Assembly (NCBI GenBank): GCA_030529825.1
Contig: JAUMWD010000003.1
Coordinates: 119,641 to 183,640, forward strand
Origin: Bacillota bacterium
GTDB lineage: Bacteria > Bacillota > Clostridia > Oscillospirales > Oscillospiraceae
Direction: 5' to 3'
Length of the DNA: 64,000 nucleotides
In this document: in pieces, positions 44,056-52,968 of the stretch
How positions within the stretch are numbered: the stretch's first letter is position 1
Layout of the letters: the number at the start of each line of letters is the position of its first letter
Made by a program: the position numbers and the translations under genes
Notes under the pieces: model-generated
Seen by the model: the letters and a program-made list of their open reading frames with translations, nothing else
What the model was told of the DNA's origin: nothing
The model's database searches: none

Positions 44056-45354
44056 ATGACTAATACTCATCTTAAAAATGCTCGTTTTATCTGCACCTTG
44101 CTTTTAGCCCTTTGCATACTTCTCGGCTGCCTGACAGGCTGCTCATCCGATACATCATCCGAGACTCCGTCTGATACACCGTCCGGGTCCCGGGAGAGCA
44201 TCCGACCGGAGCTCACACAGCTTGCCGATAATCTTTACGAAACCACCTTCACCACGGATTTTAACTGGGACAAATCCGGCACATCGGAACTGCCGGGTGC
44301 TGCTTGCTCCGGTGTGCAGAACGGGCAATACCGCGGCAGAAACTATGACTGGATTTTCGCTGACACCGACATTTGCGTTGTCCACGCAGCCGCAACTGAA
44401 AACCGCCCTCACGCAAGTGTGGGCGTTTCGGATATGAGCTTCATAACGGATGAGGACGGCACTTACGATTATGAGCTGATTCCTTTTTTCACGGTTGACG
44501 GCATTAACGACGCAGGCATCTGTATTCAGGTGAATGTCATGCCCTACGGTGAAAACGGCGAGCTGACTCACACGAAGGCGGCAGAGGATGACCTTGATGG
44601 CGGCAGCGTCGTCAGATACATCCTCGATAATGCCGATTCCGTTGAAAGCGCTCTTGCGCTTTTGAAGGATAAGGACATTCACTCCGAAATGGGAGAAACT
44701 GAGGAACTCCACTGGATGCTCTCCGGCCCCGCAAGCGGCACTGACAGCAGAATCAAAACCGTAGTCATTGAGGTGTTCCCCGACGGACTCCATGTCACAG
44801 AGAGCTTCGTGGACGATAAGCCCATTATGACCAATTTTAATGTGGCTAACTTTGACGGCTCTGCGGAGTCCGTGGGCATGGGCCTCGGCTACGAGAGATG
44901 GCAGCTCCTTGACAAATACTACAATCAGGCGGACTCCGTCATGGGTACCTTTGACCTCATGGAAAAGGTGTACTACTCCAAGAACTATGACCTTTACGGT
45001 GAGCTTTTCTGGTATTCCGAATGTGCAGGAGTTGACCTCACGAAGTACTATGATGAGGAAACTCTGAAGGAGCTAATAGGTGAGGAAACCTATAACTTCT
45101 ATATGGAAAAGTACGGCGGTGTTTATTACAGCATGGCACTTCGTGACGGTGAACCGGCTGTTAACGGCGACATTTCCGAGACCGGCATCCTCTCCGCCGT
45201 TGCGGAGCGCGAAATGGCGGCATACTGCGCACAAAATTCGGAGGACGGCAGCCTTTGGATTACTGTCCACACCTCGGTTTATGACCTTGAAAACCTGACA
45301 CTTGATATTCAGGTCAGAGAATCCCAGGACCATCTGCACTTTACAATTGACTAA
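44056..45354 (+). CDS. Ntn-hydrolase lipoprotein (choloylglycine hydrolase / penicillin V acylase-like)
   Basis: A 432-residue protein. Residues 1-28 are a signal peptide ending in lipobox L-T-G-C29, followed by a Ser/Thr/Pro linker. From 'PGAACSGVQNGQYRGRNYDWI' the sequence follows the linear amide C-N hydrolase family, where a Cys (C84 here) is the nucleophile and R95-N-Y-D lies in the substrate pocket. Later parts 'DGINDAGICIQVN' and 'MTNFNV' also fit. In the family this Cys becomes the new N-terminus by self-cleavage, which here would cut the protein off its lipid anchor. Substrate (bile acid, penicillin V, N-acyl amino acid) unknown. Confidence 0.78.
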   Translation: MTNTHLKNARFICTLLLALCILLGCLTGCSSDTSSETPSDTPSGSRESIRPELTQLADNLYETTFTTDFNWDKSGTSELPGAACSGVQNGQYRGRNYDWIFADTDICVVHAAATENRPHASVGVSDMSFITDEDGTYDYELIPFFTVDGINDAGICIQVNVMPYGENGELTHTKAAEDDLDGGSVVRYILDNADSVESALALLKDKDIHSEMGETEELHWMLSGPASGTDSRIKTVVIEVFPDGLHVTESFVDDKPIMTNFNVANFDGSAESVGMGLGYERWQLLDKYYNQADSVMGTFDLMEKVYYSKNYDLYGELFWYSECAGVDLTKYYDEETLKELIGEETYNFYMEKYGGVYYSMALRDGEPAVNGDISETGILSAVAEREMAAYCAQNSEDGSLWITVHTSVYDLENLTLDIQVRESQDHLHFTID

Positions 45355-45363
45355 AGAGCAAAT

Positions 45364-45396
45364 AAACTCCCGACAGGGGAAACCTGTCGGGAGTTT
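45364..45396 (+). terminator. Hairpin after the Ntn-hydrolase gene
   Basis: AAACTCCCGACAGG / CCTGTCGGGAGTTT, 14-bp perfect stem, 10 bases past the stop. Confidence 0.75.
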
Positions 45397-45418
45397 AGAC
45401 GCCCAAACCTTATAAAAA

Positions 45419-45450
45419 CACGGCAATGCGACAGCATTACCGTGTTTTTT
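45419..45450 (+). terminator. Intrinsic terminator between convergent genes
   Basis: CACGGCAATGC / GCATTACCGTG, loop GACA, then T6. The stem closely matches the terminator at 31668. Confidence 0.85.
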
Positions 45451-45485
45451 GCTATGCGCTGCGGCGGAAGTTGCCAAAAAGGTCT

Positions 45486-46253
45486 TTACCATTGCAGTGC
45501 GAGCTTAAAAAACAGAAGAGCAAGGACAAGCAGTAAAACGGGGCGAATCATTTTTGCGCCCTTTTTAATTGCGAGATTTGCACCGAGAAAATTTCCCGCA
45601 ATGTTAAATACCGTGGCGGCAAGTACTATGCGCCATATAACGAGGCCGGAAACCGCATATGTAAGGGATGAGCTCAAACAGGCAAAGGCCGAGACAAATC
45701 TTGCGGTGCCGGAGGCCTTAACAAGGTCGAGCCGTATGAGCATGGCAAGGGCAAGCATATATATCATGCCTGCACCGGGACCGTAAAAGCCCTGATATGC
45801 GCCGGCCAAAAGGCCTATGAGCGCAGCGCGTATAAACAGCCTGAATGCTGAAAGATCTGCGGAACGGTCCGCCTCACCGAAGTCTTTTTTCAGAAATACC
45901 ATGAGAGCAACAAGAGGCATCAGCAATATCATGACGGTTTCCAGATATTTTTCCGGAATTATCATGTTAAGCTCCGCGCCGATTGTGCCGCCTATGATTG
46001 CGGTCACCGCTGTTATAATACCCGAGCGGAAATGCACATTGCCCGTTCGGGCATATTTATAAATTGACGCAAAGCCGCCCATGAGCGCCGAGCATTGATT
46101 CGTGCCTGCAATATAGTGGGCCGGTATTCCGAGCGTCATAAGGGTGGGAACGGTGATGAGCCCGCCGCCTCCGCTGATGGCGTCAATAAGCCCTGCAAGA
46201 AAGTAGGCCGCACATATGACAGCACTCTGCCAGCTGAAAAAAGCAAATTCCAT
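45486..46253 (-). CDS. TauE/SafE-family permease
   Basis: A 255-residue protein with seven or eight helices. The family start 'AAYFLAGLIDAISGGGGLITVPTLM' and 'GTNQCSALMGGFASIYKYARTG' are present, with the second-half repeat 'GLLAGAYQGFYGPGAGMIYMLAL'. Members export sulfite, sulfoacetate or related small anions. ATG 46253 is chosen because the family starts there and GAGG is near; the frame is open 96 bases further upstream. Confidence 0.85.
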   Translation of the reverse strand: MEFAFFSWQSAVICAAYFLAGLIDAISGGGGLITVPTLMTLGIPAHYIAGTNQCSALMGGFASIYKYARTGNVHFRSGIITAVTAIIGGTIGAELNMIIPEKYLETVMILLMPLVALMVFLKKDFGEADRSADLSAFRLFIRAALIGLLAGAYQGFYGPGAGMIYMLALAMLIRLDLVKASGTARFVSAFACLSSSLTYAVSGLVIWRIVLAATVFNIAGNFLGANLAIKKGAKMIRPVLLLVLALLFFKLALQW

Positions 46254-46465
46254 TATTGATGGCCTCGTATAAGCAAATAGAAGCGCAAAAAAACGCAACA
46301 TTAGGATTTTACCACACTCACTTGCCCGCTTCAATATAGCTATTGACATATAATTTCAGCCTTTGTCCAATCATTATATTGACAAGAGCGACAAACACGG
46401 TCAAAATATGTATTATGCTGTTGAAGGCACAAGTCCGCTGCGCCAAAATTGTTAATTCTAACAAG

Positions 46466-46494
46466 TTGACTTTACCGCAAACTCTTGTTATACT
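46466..46494 (+). promoter_or_regulatory. Sigma-A promoter of the aromatic operon
   Basis: TTGACT and TATACT are 17 bases apart. Transcription should begin near 46501, about 30 bases before the leader peptide and 185 before the first enzyme gene. Confidence 0.85.
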
Positions 46495-46531
46495 TTAAAT
46501 CACGAAAGAGTATTGCTGAAAGGCGACTGTT

Positions 46532-46600
46532 ATGAAGATGAATGTTTATGGCGCATACTATTTTTACTTTACTATGAATTGTAGTAAGGCTGCTTTGTGA
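46532..46600 (+). CDS. Tyr/Phe-rich attenuation leader peptide
   Basis: A 22-residue frame with AAGGCGA ribosome site, ATG and TGA. It contains V-Y-G-A-Y-Y-F-Y-F, six aromatic codons within eight (UAU, UAC, UAU, UUU, UAC, UUU), just what the operon downstream makes. It lies between the promoter and the terminator hairpin at 46633. By analogy with the pheA leader of enteric bacteria, ribosomes stall here when charged Tyr- or Phe-tRNA is scarce. A role as a product is not expected. Confidence 0.8.
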   Translation: MKMNVYGAYYFYFTMNCSKAAL

Positions 46601-46632
46601 TGCGCAAAAACGAATTGATTCAGTAAATTCTG

Positions 46633-46665
46633 ATGCGGCACGGGTCAGCCTGTGCCGCATTTTTG
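46633..46665 (+). terminator. Attenuator terminator of the aromatic operon
   Basis: ATGCGGCACGG pairs with CTGTGCCGCAT (46650-46660) and is followed by TTTTTG, 22 bases before the DAHP synthase start. AGGCTG at 46587-46592, inside the leader peptide frame past the aromatic codons, is complementary to CAGCCT (46646-46651) in the loop and 3' arm, a possible antiterminator. Confidence 0.75.
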
Positions 46666-46686
46666 TTATTCTACGGAGGCAGAAAA

Positions 46687-47691
46687 ATGATTGTTATTCT
46701 GAAACACAACACCAAGGAAGAAAAACGAAACCAGCTCATCGACTGGCTTAAAAAGCAGGGCGTTGATGTCCATGTTTCCCAGGGTGAATATCAGACCGTT
46801 CTCGGTATGATTGGCGATACAAGCAAGATTGACAAGGACCTTGTTGCAAGTCTTGAAATCGTTGATTCCGTAAAGGTTGTAACCGACCCATTCAAGTGCT
46901 GCAACAGAAAGTTCCATCCTGAGGACACCGTAATTCAGGTGGGTGATGCAAAAATAGGCAGCGGCAGCTTCTGCATGATTGCCGGTCCCTGCTCCGTGGA
47001 GAACGAGGAGCAGATTGTGGGTATCGCAAAGGCGGTTAAGGCCTCCGGTGCAAATATGCTCCGCGGCGGCGCCTTCAAGCCCAGAACCTCTCCCTATGAT
47101 TTCCAGGGCCTCAAGGCAACCGGACTTGAGCTGCTTAAGATTGCAAAGGCGGAGACCGGCCTTCCCATTGTCACCGAGGTCATGGGCGTAAACGACCTTC
47201 CTCTCTTTGAGGATGTTGATGTCATTCAGATCGGCGCAAGAAATATGCAGAACTTTGACCTGCTGCGTGAGGTGGGCAAGCTCAGAAAGCCCATTCTTCT
47301 CAAGCGCGGCCTTGCCAATACGGTCAAGGAGCTCCTCATGAGCGCGGAGTACATTATGGCCGGCGGCAACGATCAGATTATTCTTTGCGAGCGCGGTATC
47401 CGCACCTTTGATGACTACACCCGCAACACTCTTGACCTTGCGGTTGTTCCCGTGCTTCACGAGCTGACACATCTTCCCGTCATTGTTGACCCCAGCCATG
47501 CAACGGGTGTCGCAAAGCTTGTGCGCCCCATGGCGCTGGCGGCGGCAGCCTGCGGCGCTGACGGTCTTATCATCGAGGTGCATAACGACCCTATGCACGC
47601 TTTGTGCGACGGCGCCCAGTCCCTGCTTCCCGAGGATTACCACAAGCTGGCAAGGGATGTTGAGCAAATTCGCGAGGTGATTGCAAAATGA
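46687..47691 (+). CDS. aroF: 3-deoxy-7-phosphoheptulonate (DAHP) synthase
   Basis: A 334-residue enzyme joining PEP and erythrose-4-phosphate, the first step to aromatics. It is the type I-beta form: residues 1-70 form a ferredoxin-like regulatory domain ('[20 protein letters not shown]'), which in Thermotoga-type enzymes binds tyrosine, and the barrel carries '[13 protein letters not shown]', '[15 protein letters not shown]', '[19 protein letters not shown]', '[14 protein letters not shown]' and 'VDPSHATG'. CGGAGG precedes ATG 46687. First enzyme gene of a nine-gene operon; overlaps tyrA by four bases. Confidence 0.95.
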   Translation: MIVILKHNTKEEKRNQLIDWLKKQGVDVHVSQGEYQTVLGMIGDTSKIDKDLVASLEIVDSVKVVTDPFKCCNRKFHPEDTVIQVGDAKIGSGSFCMIAGPCSVENEEQIVGIAKAVKASGANMLRGGAFKPRTSPYDFQGLKATGLELLKIAKAETGLPIVTEVMGVNDLPLFEDVDVIQIGARNMQNFDLLREVGKLRKPILLKRGLANTVKELLMSAEYIMAGGNDQIILCERGIRTFDDYTRNTLDLAVVPVLHELTHLPVIVDPSHATGVAKLVRPMALAAAACGADGLIIEVHNDPMHALCDGAQSLLPEDYHKLARDVEQIREVIAK

Positions 47692-48521
47692 CGGCAGGCA
47701 TTGTTGGTCTCGGACTTATCGGCGGCTCCTTTGCAAAGGCATACCATGCCGCAGGGGAGAAGGTGCTTGCCTTCAATCGCAGCCGCGACACTCTTGATTT
47801 TGCCATGCTCAGCGGCGCTGTGGACGGTGAGCTTACAAAGGACAATATCGGCGAATGCGACATTGTCATCATTGCGGTTTTTCCCGAGGCGGCGGCAAGC
47901 TTTCTTGAGCAGATGGCTCCCTACATCGGCAAAAAGCCCATTGTAATCGATGCCTGCGGCACAAAGCGCAAGGTCTGCGAGCTGTGCTTCCCCATTGCGG
48001 AGAAATACGGCTTCACCTATATAGGCGGGCATCCCATGGCCGGCACCCAGTATTCCGGCTTCAAGCACGCAAGGGCAAACCTTTACCACGGCGCGCCCAT
48101 GGTGCTTGTGCCTCCCACCTTTGACGACATTGAGCTTTTGGAAAAGGCGGAAAAGCTTTTATCCCCCGTGGGCTTCGGCAAATATTCCGTGACCACGGCG
48201 GAGAAGCATGACGGGATGATTGCCTTCACCTCCCAGATGCCGCATATCATCTCCAACGCGTATATTAAAAGTCCCACGGCAGGCACCCACAAGGGCTTCT
48301 CCGCGGGAAGCTACAAGGACCTTACCCGTGTTGCATGGCTCAATCCCAATCTCTGGGCAGAGCTTTTCATGGAAAACAAGGACAATGTTTTAAATGAGCT
48401 TAACCTCTATATAGACAGCCTCCAGAAATACCGCGATGCCATCGAAAACGATGACACCGATGAGCTTGTTGCCCTTCTTTACGAGGGCAAAAAGCGCAAG
48501 GAGGAGGTTGACGGACGATGA
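47688..48521 (+). CDS. tyrA: Prephenate dehydrogenase
   Basis: A 277-residue NAD(P)-dependent enzyme oxidising prephenate to 4-hydroxyphenylpyruvate. The Rossmann motif is 'GIVGLGLIGGSFAKAYHAAG' and the catalytic His region 'GGHPMAGTQYSGFKHA', with 'FTSQMPHIISNAY' later. There is no C-terminal ACT domain, so direct tyrosine inhibition is less likely; control would fall to the attenuator and the first enzyme. Overlaps both neighbours by four bases. Confidence 0.93.
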   Translation: MTAGIVGLGLIGGSFAKAYHAAGEKVLAFNRSRDTLDFAMLSGAVDGELTKDNIGECDIVIIAVFPEAAASFLEQMAPYIGKKPIVIDACGTKRKVCELCFPIAEKYGFTYIGGHPMAGTQYSGFKHARANLYHGAPMVLVPPTFDDIELLEKAEKLLSPVGFGKYSVTTAEKHDGMIAFTSQMPHIISNAYIKSPTAGTHKGFSAGSYKDLTRVAWLNPNLWAELFMENKDNVLNELNLYIDSLQKYRDAIENDDTDELVALLYEGKKRKEEVDGR

Positions 48522-49561
48522 GCAAAATTCATGTTGCGGCCTCCTGTAGCTATGATGTAACCGTGGAAAGCGGGATTATAAGCCGCGTAGGCGAAGAAGC
48601 CGCAAGGCTTATGAAGCCCTGCAAGGCCGTTGTAGTCTCCGGAGAACGGGTTTTCCCCCTGTACGGCGAAACCGTAGTCGGCTCTCTGAAAAAGGCCGGC
48701 TTTGAGGTCTTGAGCTTTATCCACAAAAGCGGTGAGGAGGCAAAAAGCCTTGAGGTCTACGGCGCTCTTCAGAGCTTTCTCTGCGAAAACCACATAAGCC
48801 GATCCGATGCGCTCTTTGCCTTAGGCGGCGGAGTCACCGGCGACCTTACAGGCTTTGCCGCCGCCACCTATCAGCGGGGCATGGCATTTGTGCAGATTCC
48901 CACTACGCTTCTCGCAATGGTGGATTCCTCCGTTGGCGGCAAAACCGCCGTCAATCTTGCGGCGGCGAAAAATCAGTTGGGCTGCTTTTATCAGCCCAAG
49001 GCTGTTTTCTGCGACCCCGATGTGCTGAAAACTCTTTCCGATGAGGATTACCGCTGCGGCTGTGCCGAGGTCATAAAATACGGCGTTTTAGGCAACGCGG
49101 AATTCTTCTCCGAAATCGAAAAAAACCACATCCGCAATCAGGAAGAGCAGGTTATCACCACCTGCGTCACTATGAAGCGGGATATTGTGAAGGTTGACGA
49201 GTTTGACAACGGTCTGCGAAGACTTTTAAACCTCGGTCACACCATCGGTCACGCTGTGGAAAAATGCAGCGGCTTTGAAATAAGCCACGGCGACGCCGTT
49301 GCCATGGGACTTGCGGCAATCATGCGCGGTGCCTCCGCCCGCGGCATTTGCAGCGTCAGTGATTTCGAAAGAGTAATTGCCGTTCTCAGAAAGTACAATC
49401 TGCCCACGGAGCTTTGCTTCGGCAGTGAGGAGCTGCTTGAGGCCTGCAGGGCAGACAAGAAAATATCCGGCGGCAAGCTGCACCTTGTTGTTCCCGAGAA
49501 AATCGGTGCCTGCCGCATAATTCCCATTGAAATTGACGAAATTCAAAGTTGGTTAAACTGA
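48518..49561 (+). CDS. aroB: 3-dehydroquinate synthase
   Basis: A 347-residue NAD- and metal-dependent cyclase acting on DAHP. Signatures: 'ALGGGVTGDLTGFAAATYQRG', 'PTTLLAMVDSSVGGKTAVN', the metal ligands in 'CAEVIKYG', 'LNLGHTIGHAVE' and 'HGDAVAMGL'. Length is normal. It sits third in the operon, one base before aroA. Confidence 0.95.
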   Translation: MSKIHVAASCSYDVTVESGIISRVGEEAARLMKPCKAVVVSGERVFPLYGETVVGSLKKAGFEVLSFIHKSGEEAKSLEVYGALQSFLCENHISRSDALFALGGGVTGDLTGFAAATYQRGMAFVQIPTTLLAMVDSSVGGKTAVNLAAAKNQLGCFYQPKAVFCDPDVLKTLSDEDYRCGCAEVIKYGVLGNAEFFSEIEKNHIRNQEEQVITTCVTMKRDIVKVDEFDNGLRRLLNLGHTIGHAVEKCSGFEISHGDAVAMGLAAIMRGASARGICSVSDFERVIAVLRKYNLPTELCFGSEELLEACRADKKISGGKLHLVVPEKIGACRIIPIEIDEIQSWLN

Positions 49562-49562
49562 A

Positions 49563-50822
49563 ATGACAGAAATTAAGCTGTTGCCGGGACAGCGCGGCGG
49601 TGTCGCCGCGGCTCCCTCATCAAAATCTCATGCCCACCGTCTGCTGATTTGCGCCGCCCTCGGAAGCGATAGGGTCCGCATTGACTGCGGCGATATTTCA
49701 AAGGACATTGCCGCCACGGTAAAATGCCTTGAGGCACTTTGCGCGGACATAAGCGAGGAAAACCGTGGTTTGCTGTGCGTTGAGCCCCGTCGCAGATACA
49801 CTGCGGATGCAAAGCTCCTTCTCTGCGGTGAAAGCGGCTCAACCCTCCGTTTTCTGATTCCTGTGTGCGGCGCTCTCGGCGAAAGTGTTATATTCCCCAT
49901 GGAGGGCCGTCTTGCAGACCGGCCTCTTGCGCCTTTGGACAACCTTTTGCGCCAGCAGGGCATGAGCATTGAAAAGCGCGGCAGCAGCCTTTACTGCAGC
50001 GGAAAGCTCCGCAGCGGTATTTTTGAAATTCCCGGGGACATCTCCTCCCAGTATATTTCGGGACTTCTCTTTGCCCTGCCTCTGTTAGGGGGCGATAGCG
50101 TAATCCGCATTACGGGCAAAACGGAGTCCTCCGCCTACATTGCCATGACGGAAAGCGCCCTGCGCGCCTCGGGCATAGACTTTGAGCATATCGGAAACGA
50201 ATACAGAATTCCCGGCAATCAGCATTATAGACTGAAGGGCAACTGCACCGCCGAGGGTGACTACTCCAACGGCGCCTTTTTCCTCTGTATGGGAGCCCTT
50301 TCCGAAAGGGGAATAACAGTTAAAAACATGCCCGAAAATACCCTGCAGGGCGACAAGGCGGTCATTGACATTCTCCGCCGCTTCGGTGCGGAGCTGAACA
50401 TCTGCGGCAGCGAAATTACCGTAAAGAAGGGCGAGCTTCGCGGCTGTGAAATCGATGCCTCGGGCATACCCGACCTTATCCCCGTGCTGTCCGTCATCGC
50501 GGCGGCGGCAAAGGGAGAAACACGCATTATAAATGCCGCACGCCTGCGGCTTAAGGAATCGGACAGGCTTGCCGCCACCGCCGCACTTTTGAAGAACCTC
50601 GGCGGCTGTGTAACGGAGCTTTCCGACGGGCTTATTATAAACGGCGGCGGTAATTTAAAAGGCGGCACCGCGGACTCCTGCAACGACCATCGCATCGCCA
50701 TGTCTGCGGCGGTGGCGGCCTGCATATGCACAGAGCCGGTCACGGTCCTTAACCCCGAATGTACAAGCAAGTCCTTCCCGCGGTTTTGGGAAAACTTTGA
50801 ACAATTGGAGAGATTTTTATGA
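49563..50822 (+). CDS. aroA: EPSP synthase (3-phosphoshikimate 1-carboxyvinyltransferase)
   Basis: A 419-residue enzyme condensing shikimate-3-phosphate with PEP. It has the N-terminal Lys/Ser site 'APSSKSHAHRLLICAAL', 'LCGESGSTLRFLIPVCGALG', 'DISSQYISGLLFALPLL', 'EGDYSNGAFFLCMGAL', 'RLKESDRLAATAALL' and 'DSCNDHRIAMSAAV'. Overlaps aroC by four bases. Confidence 0.95.
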   Translation: MTEIKLLPGQRGGVAAAPSSKSHAHRLLICAALGSDRVRIDCGDISKDIAATVKCLEALCADISEENRGLLCVEPRRRYTADAKLLLCGESGSTLRFLIPVCGALGESVIFPMEGRLADRPLAPLDNLLRQQGMSIEKRGSSLYCSGKLRSGIFEIPGDISSQYISGLLFALPLLGGDSVIRITGKTESSAYIAMTESALRASGIDFEHIGNEYRIPGNQHYRLKGNCTAEGDYSNGAFFLCMGALSERGITVKNMPENTLQGDKAVIDILRRFGAELNICGSEITVKKGELRGCEIDASGIPDLIPVLSVIAAAAKGETRIINAARLRLKESDRLAATAALLKNLGGCVTELSDGLIINGGGNLKGGTADSCNDHRIAMSAAVAACICTEPVTVLNPECTSKSFPRFWENFEQLERFL

Positions 50823-51829
50823 GCAGCAGTTACAGCGGAAATATAAAATTCACCATTTTCGGTCAGTCCCATTCTCCCGCCATCGGTGTTACGGTGGAGG
50901 GATTTCCCGCGGGCTTTGCTCCTGATTTTGAGGAGCTTGCGGCCTTCATGGCCCGCAGAGCACCGGGGCAGAGCGAGCTTTCTACACCCCGTAAGGAGGC
51001 GGACACGCCCGAGTTCGTATCAGGCCTCTTCGAGGGCAAAATCTGCGGCGCACCCCTCACCGCAATCATAAGAAATACCAACGCACGCTCAAAGGACTAT
51101 TCCGAGCTTCTTGCAAAGCCCCGTCCCGGTCACGCTGACTACACCGCAAACGTAAAATACGGCGGCGCCCAGGACTACACCGGCGGCGGTCACTTTTCAG
51201 GCAGGCTCACGGCGCCGCTGTGCATTGTGGGCGGTCTGTGCAAGCAACTGTTAAAGAAAGAGGACATCAGCGTTGATGCCCGCATAAAGGAAATCGGAGG
51301 CATTGAGGATGAGACCGCCATGAAGGAGGCCATTCTCAAGGCAAAGGCCCAGGGCGATTCTCTCGGCGGCATTGTAGAATGCGTTGTAAGCGGCGCACCC
51401 GCAGGCTTGGGTGAAACCATGTTCGGCGGTATGGAATCCCGCATTTCCCAGCTCGTCTTCGGAATTCCCGCCGTAAAGGGCGTCGAATTCGGCGCAGGCT
51501 TTGCCGCGGCAAGGCTTCGCGGCAGCGAAAACAACGACCCCTTTGAAATGATAGACGGCAAGGTCGTCACAAAAACTAATAACTGCGGCGGTATTCTCGG
51601 CGGCATTACAAACGGCATGCCTCTTGTGTTCAGAGTCGCAATCAAGCCCACGCCCTCAATTGCCAAGGAGCAGGACACCGTCAATCTGCTTACAGGGGAA
51701 AACACGAAGCTTTCCGTTGTGGGCCGCCATGATCCCTGCATAGTTCCCCGTGCCGTTCCCTGCATTGAAGCCGCGGCGGCAATCACAATTTACGATGCGC
51801 TTTTGGAAGCCGGAAAGGTAAACGCATGA
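50819..51829 (+). CDS. aroC: Chorismate synthase
   Basis: A 336-residue FMN-dependent enzyme making chorismate from EPSP. Signatures: 'TIFGQSHSPAIGVTVEGFPAG', 'KPRPGHADYTANVKYGGAQD', 'GGHFSGRLTAPLC', 'KTNNCGGILGGITNGMPLV' and 'VVGRHDPCIVPRAVPC'. Slightly shorter than the common 350-390, as in other Clostridia. Overlaps pheA by four bases. Confidence 0.95.
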   Translation: MSSSYSGNIKFTIFGQSHSPAIGVTVEGFPAGFAPDFEELAAFMARRAPGQSELSTPRKEADTPEFVSGLFEGKICGAPLTAIIRNTNARSKDYSELLAKPRPGHADYTANVKYGGAQDYTGGGHFSGRLTAPLCIVGGLCKQLLKKEDISVDARIKEIGGIEDETAMKEAILKAKAQGDSLGGIVECVVSGAPAGLGETMFGGMESRISQLVFGIPAVKGVEFGAGFAAARLRGSENNDPFEMIDGKVVTKTNNCGGILGGITNGMPLVFRVAIKPTPSIAKEQDTVNLLTGENTKLSVVGRHDPCIVPRAVPCIEAAAAITIYDALLEAGKVNA

Positions 51830-52968
51830 CGCTTGACGAACTGAGACTTGACATAGACCGAATCGACAACGAAATGGTTGCGCTTTTTCAGCAGCGCATG
51901 GATGTTGCGGCGCAGATTGCGCAGTTTAAGCAGGAAAACGATCTGCCTGTGCTTGACCCCAAACGTGAGAGGGAAAAGCTCCACTGCGTCACATCAAAGC
52001 TCCCGGAGGAGCTGCAGGAATACGGCTATGCGCTGTACTCTCTGATTTTTGAGCTTAGCCGCAGCAGTCAGAACCGCATTATGAATAAGGGCGGCGAAAC
52101 CTCATCAAAAATACGCAAGGCTCTGGAGGATACTCCGGAAACTCTGCCCTTTGCACCCAGTGTGGCTTGTCAGGGTGTGGAGGGAGCTTACTCCCAGCTT
52201 GCCTGCCAGCGGGTTTTCACAAATCCCGATATATTTTACTTTTCAAGCTTTGAGGAGGTTTTCACCGCAATTGAAAACGGTTCCTGCCGCTACGGTGTTA
52301 TCCCCCTGGAAAACAGCACCGCAGGCTCTGTGAACAAGGTCTATGACCTTATGCAGAAGCACAACTTCAGCATTGTCCGCAGCACACGCATAAAGGTTGA
52401 CCACAACCTGCTTGCAAACCCGGGAACAAGGCTTGAGGACATTAAGGAAATCTATTCCCACGAGCAGGCAATAAATCAGAGCAGCGAATTCCTCCGGTCT
52501 CTCAAGGGCGTTAAGGTAACTGCCTGCGATAATACTGCCTTGGCGGCAAAAATGGTTTCCGAATCCGGCAGAAAGGACATTGCCGCCCTTTCAAGCCGCA
52601 GCTGCGTCAGACTTTACGGTCTTGATTGCCTTAAGGAATCCGTGCAGAATCAGGGCAACAACTACACCCGCTTCATCTGCATTTCCAAGGATTTGGAGAT
52701 ATATCCCGGTGCTGACCGCACAAGCCTTATGATGGTTCTTCCCCATACCCCCGGCTCACTTTACAAGGTGCTGTCAAGGTTCTATGCTTTGGGGCTGAAT
52801 CTCAACAAGCTTGAAAGCCGTCCTCTGCCGGAGCGGGATTTCGAGTTCATGTTTTACTTCGACCTCGAAGTACCCGTATATTCCCCCAAGTTCCTTCAGC
52901 TTATGGACGAGCTGAAGGACATCAGCGACAAATACAGCTATCTCGGAAGCTACAGTGAGGTGATTTGA
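51826..52968 (+). CDS. pheA: Bifunctional chorismate mutase / prephenate dehydratase
   Basis: A 380-residue P-protein. Residues 1-85 are an AroQ-type mutase ('LDELRLDIDRIDNEMVALFQ', 'QIAQFKQENDLPVLDPKRE'). Residues 110-290 are the dehydratase ('VACQGVEGAYSQLACQRVF', 'GVIPLENSTAGSVNKVYDLM', 'NNYTRFICIS'). Residues 300-375 are an ACT domain with the phenylalanine-binding 'NLNKLESRPLPERDFEFMF' (ESRP motif), so feedback by phenylalanine is expected. It also supplies prephenate for tyrA. Confidence 0.95.
   Translation: MTLDELRLDIDRIDNEMVALFQQRMDVAAQIAQFKQENDLPVLDPKREREKLHCVTSKLPEELQEYGYALYSLIFELSRSSQNRIMNKGGETSSKIRKALEDTPETLPFAPSVACQGVEGAYSQLACQRVFTNPDIFYFSSFEEVFTAIENGSCRYGVIPLENSTAGSVNKVYDLMQKHNFSIVRSTRIKVDHNLLANPGTRLEDIKEIYSHEQAINQSSEFLRSLKGVKVTACDNTALAAKMVSESGRKDIAALSSRSCVRLYGLDCLKESVQNQGNNYTRFICISKDLEIYPGADRTSLMMVLPHTPGSLYKVLSRFYALGLNLNKLESRPLPERDFEFMFYFDLEVPVYSPKFLQLMDELKDISDKYSYLGSYSEVI

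Noticed and set aside
46495-46686. T-box riboswitch before the aromatic operon
   Set aside because: The region is too short and lacks the conserved T-box sequence; a translated leader explains it better.
46666-47667. Long minus-strand frame opposite DAHP synthase
   Set aside because: Antisense shadow of a conserved enzyme and runs into the attenuator.
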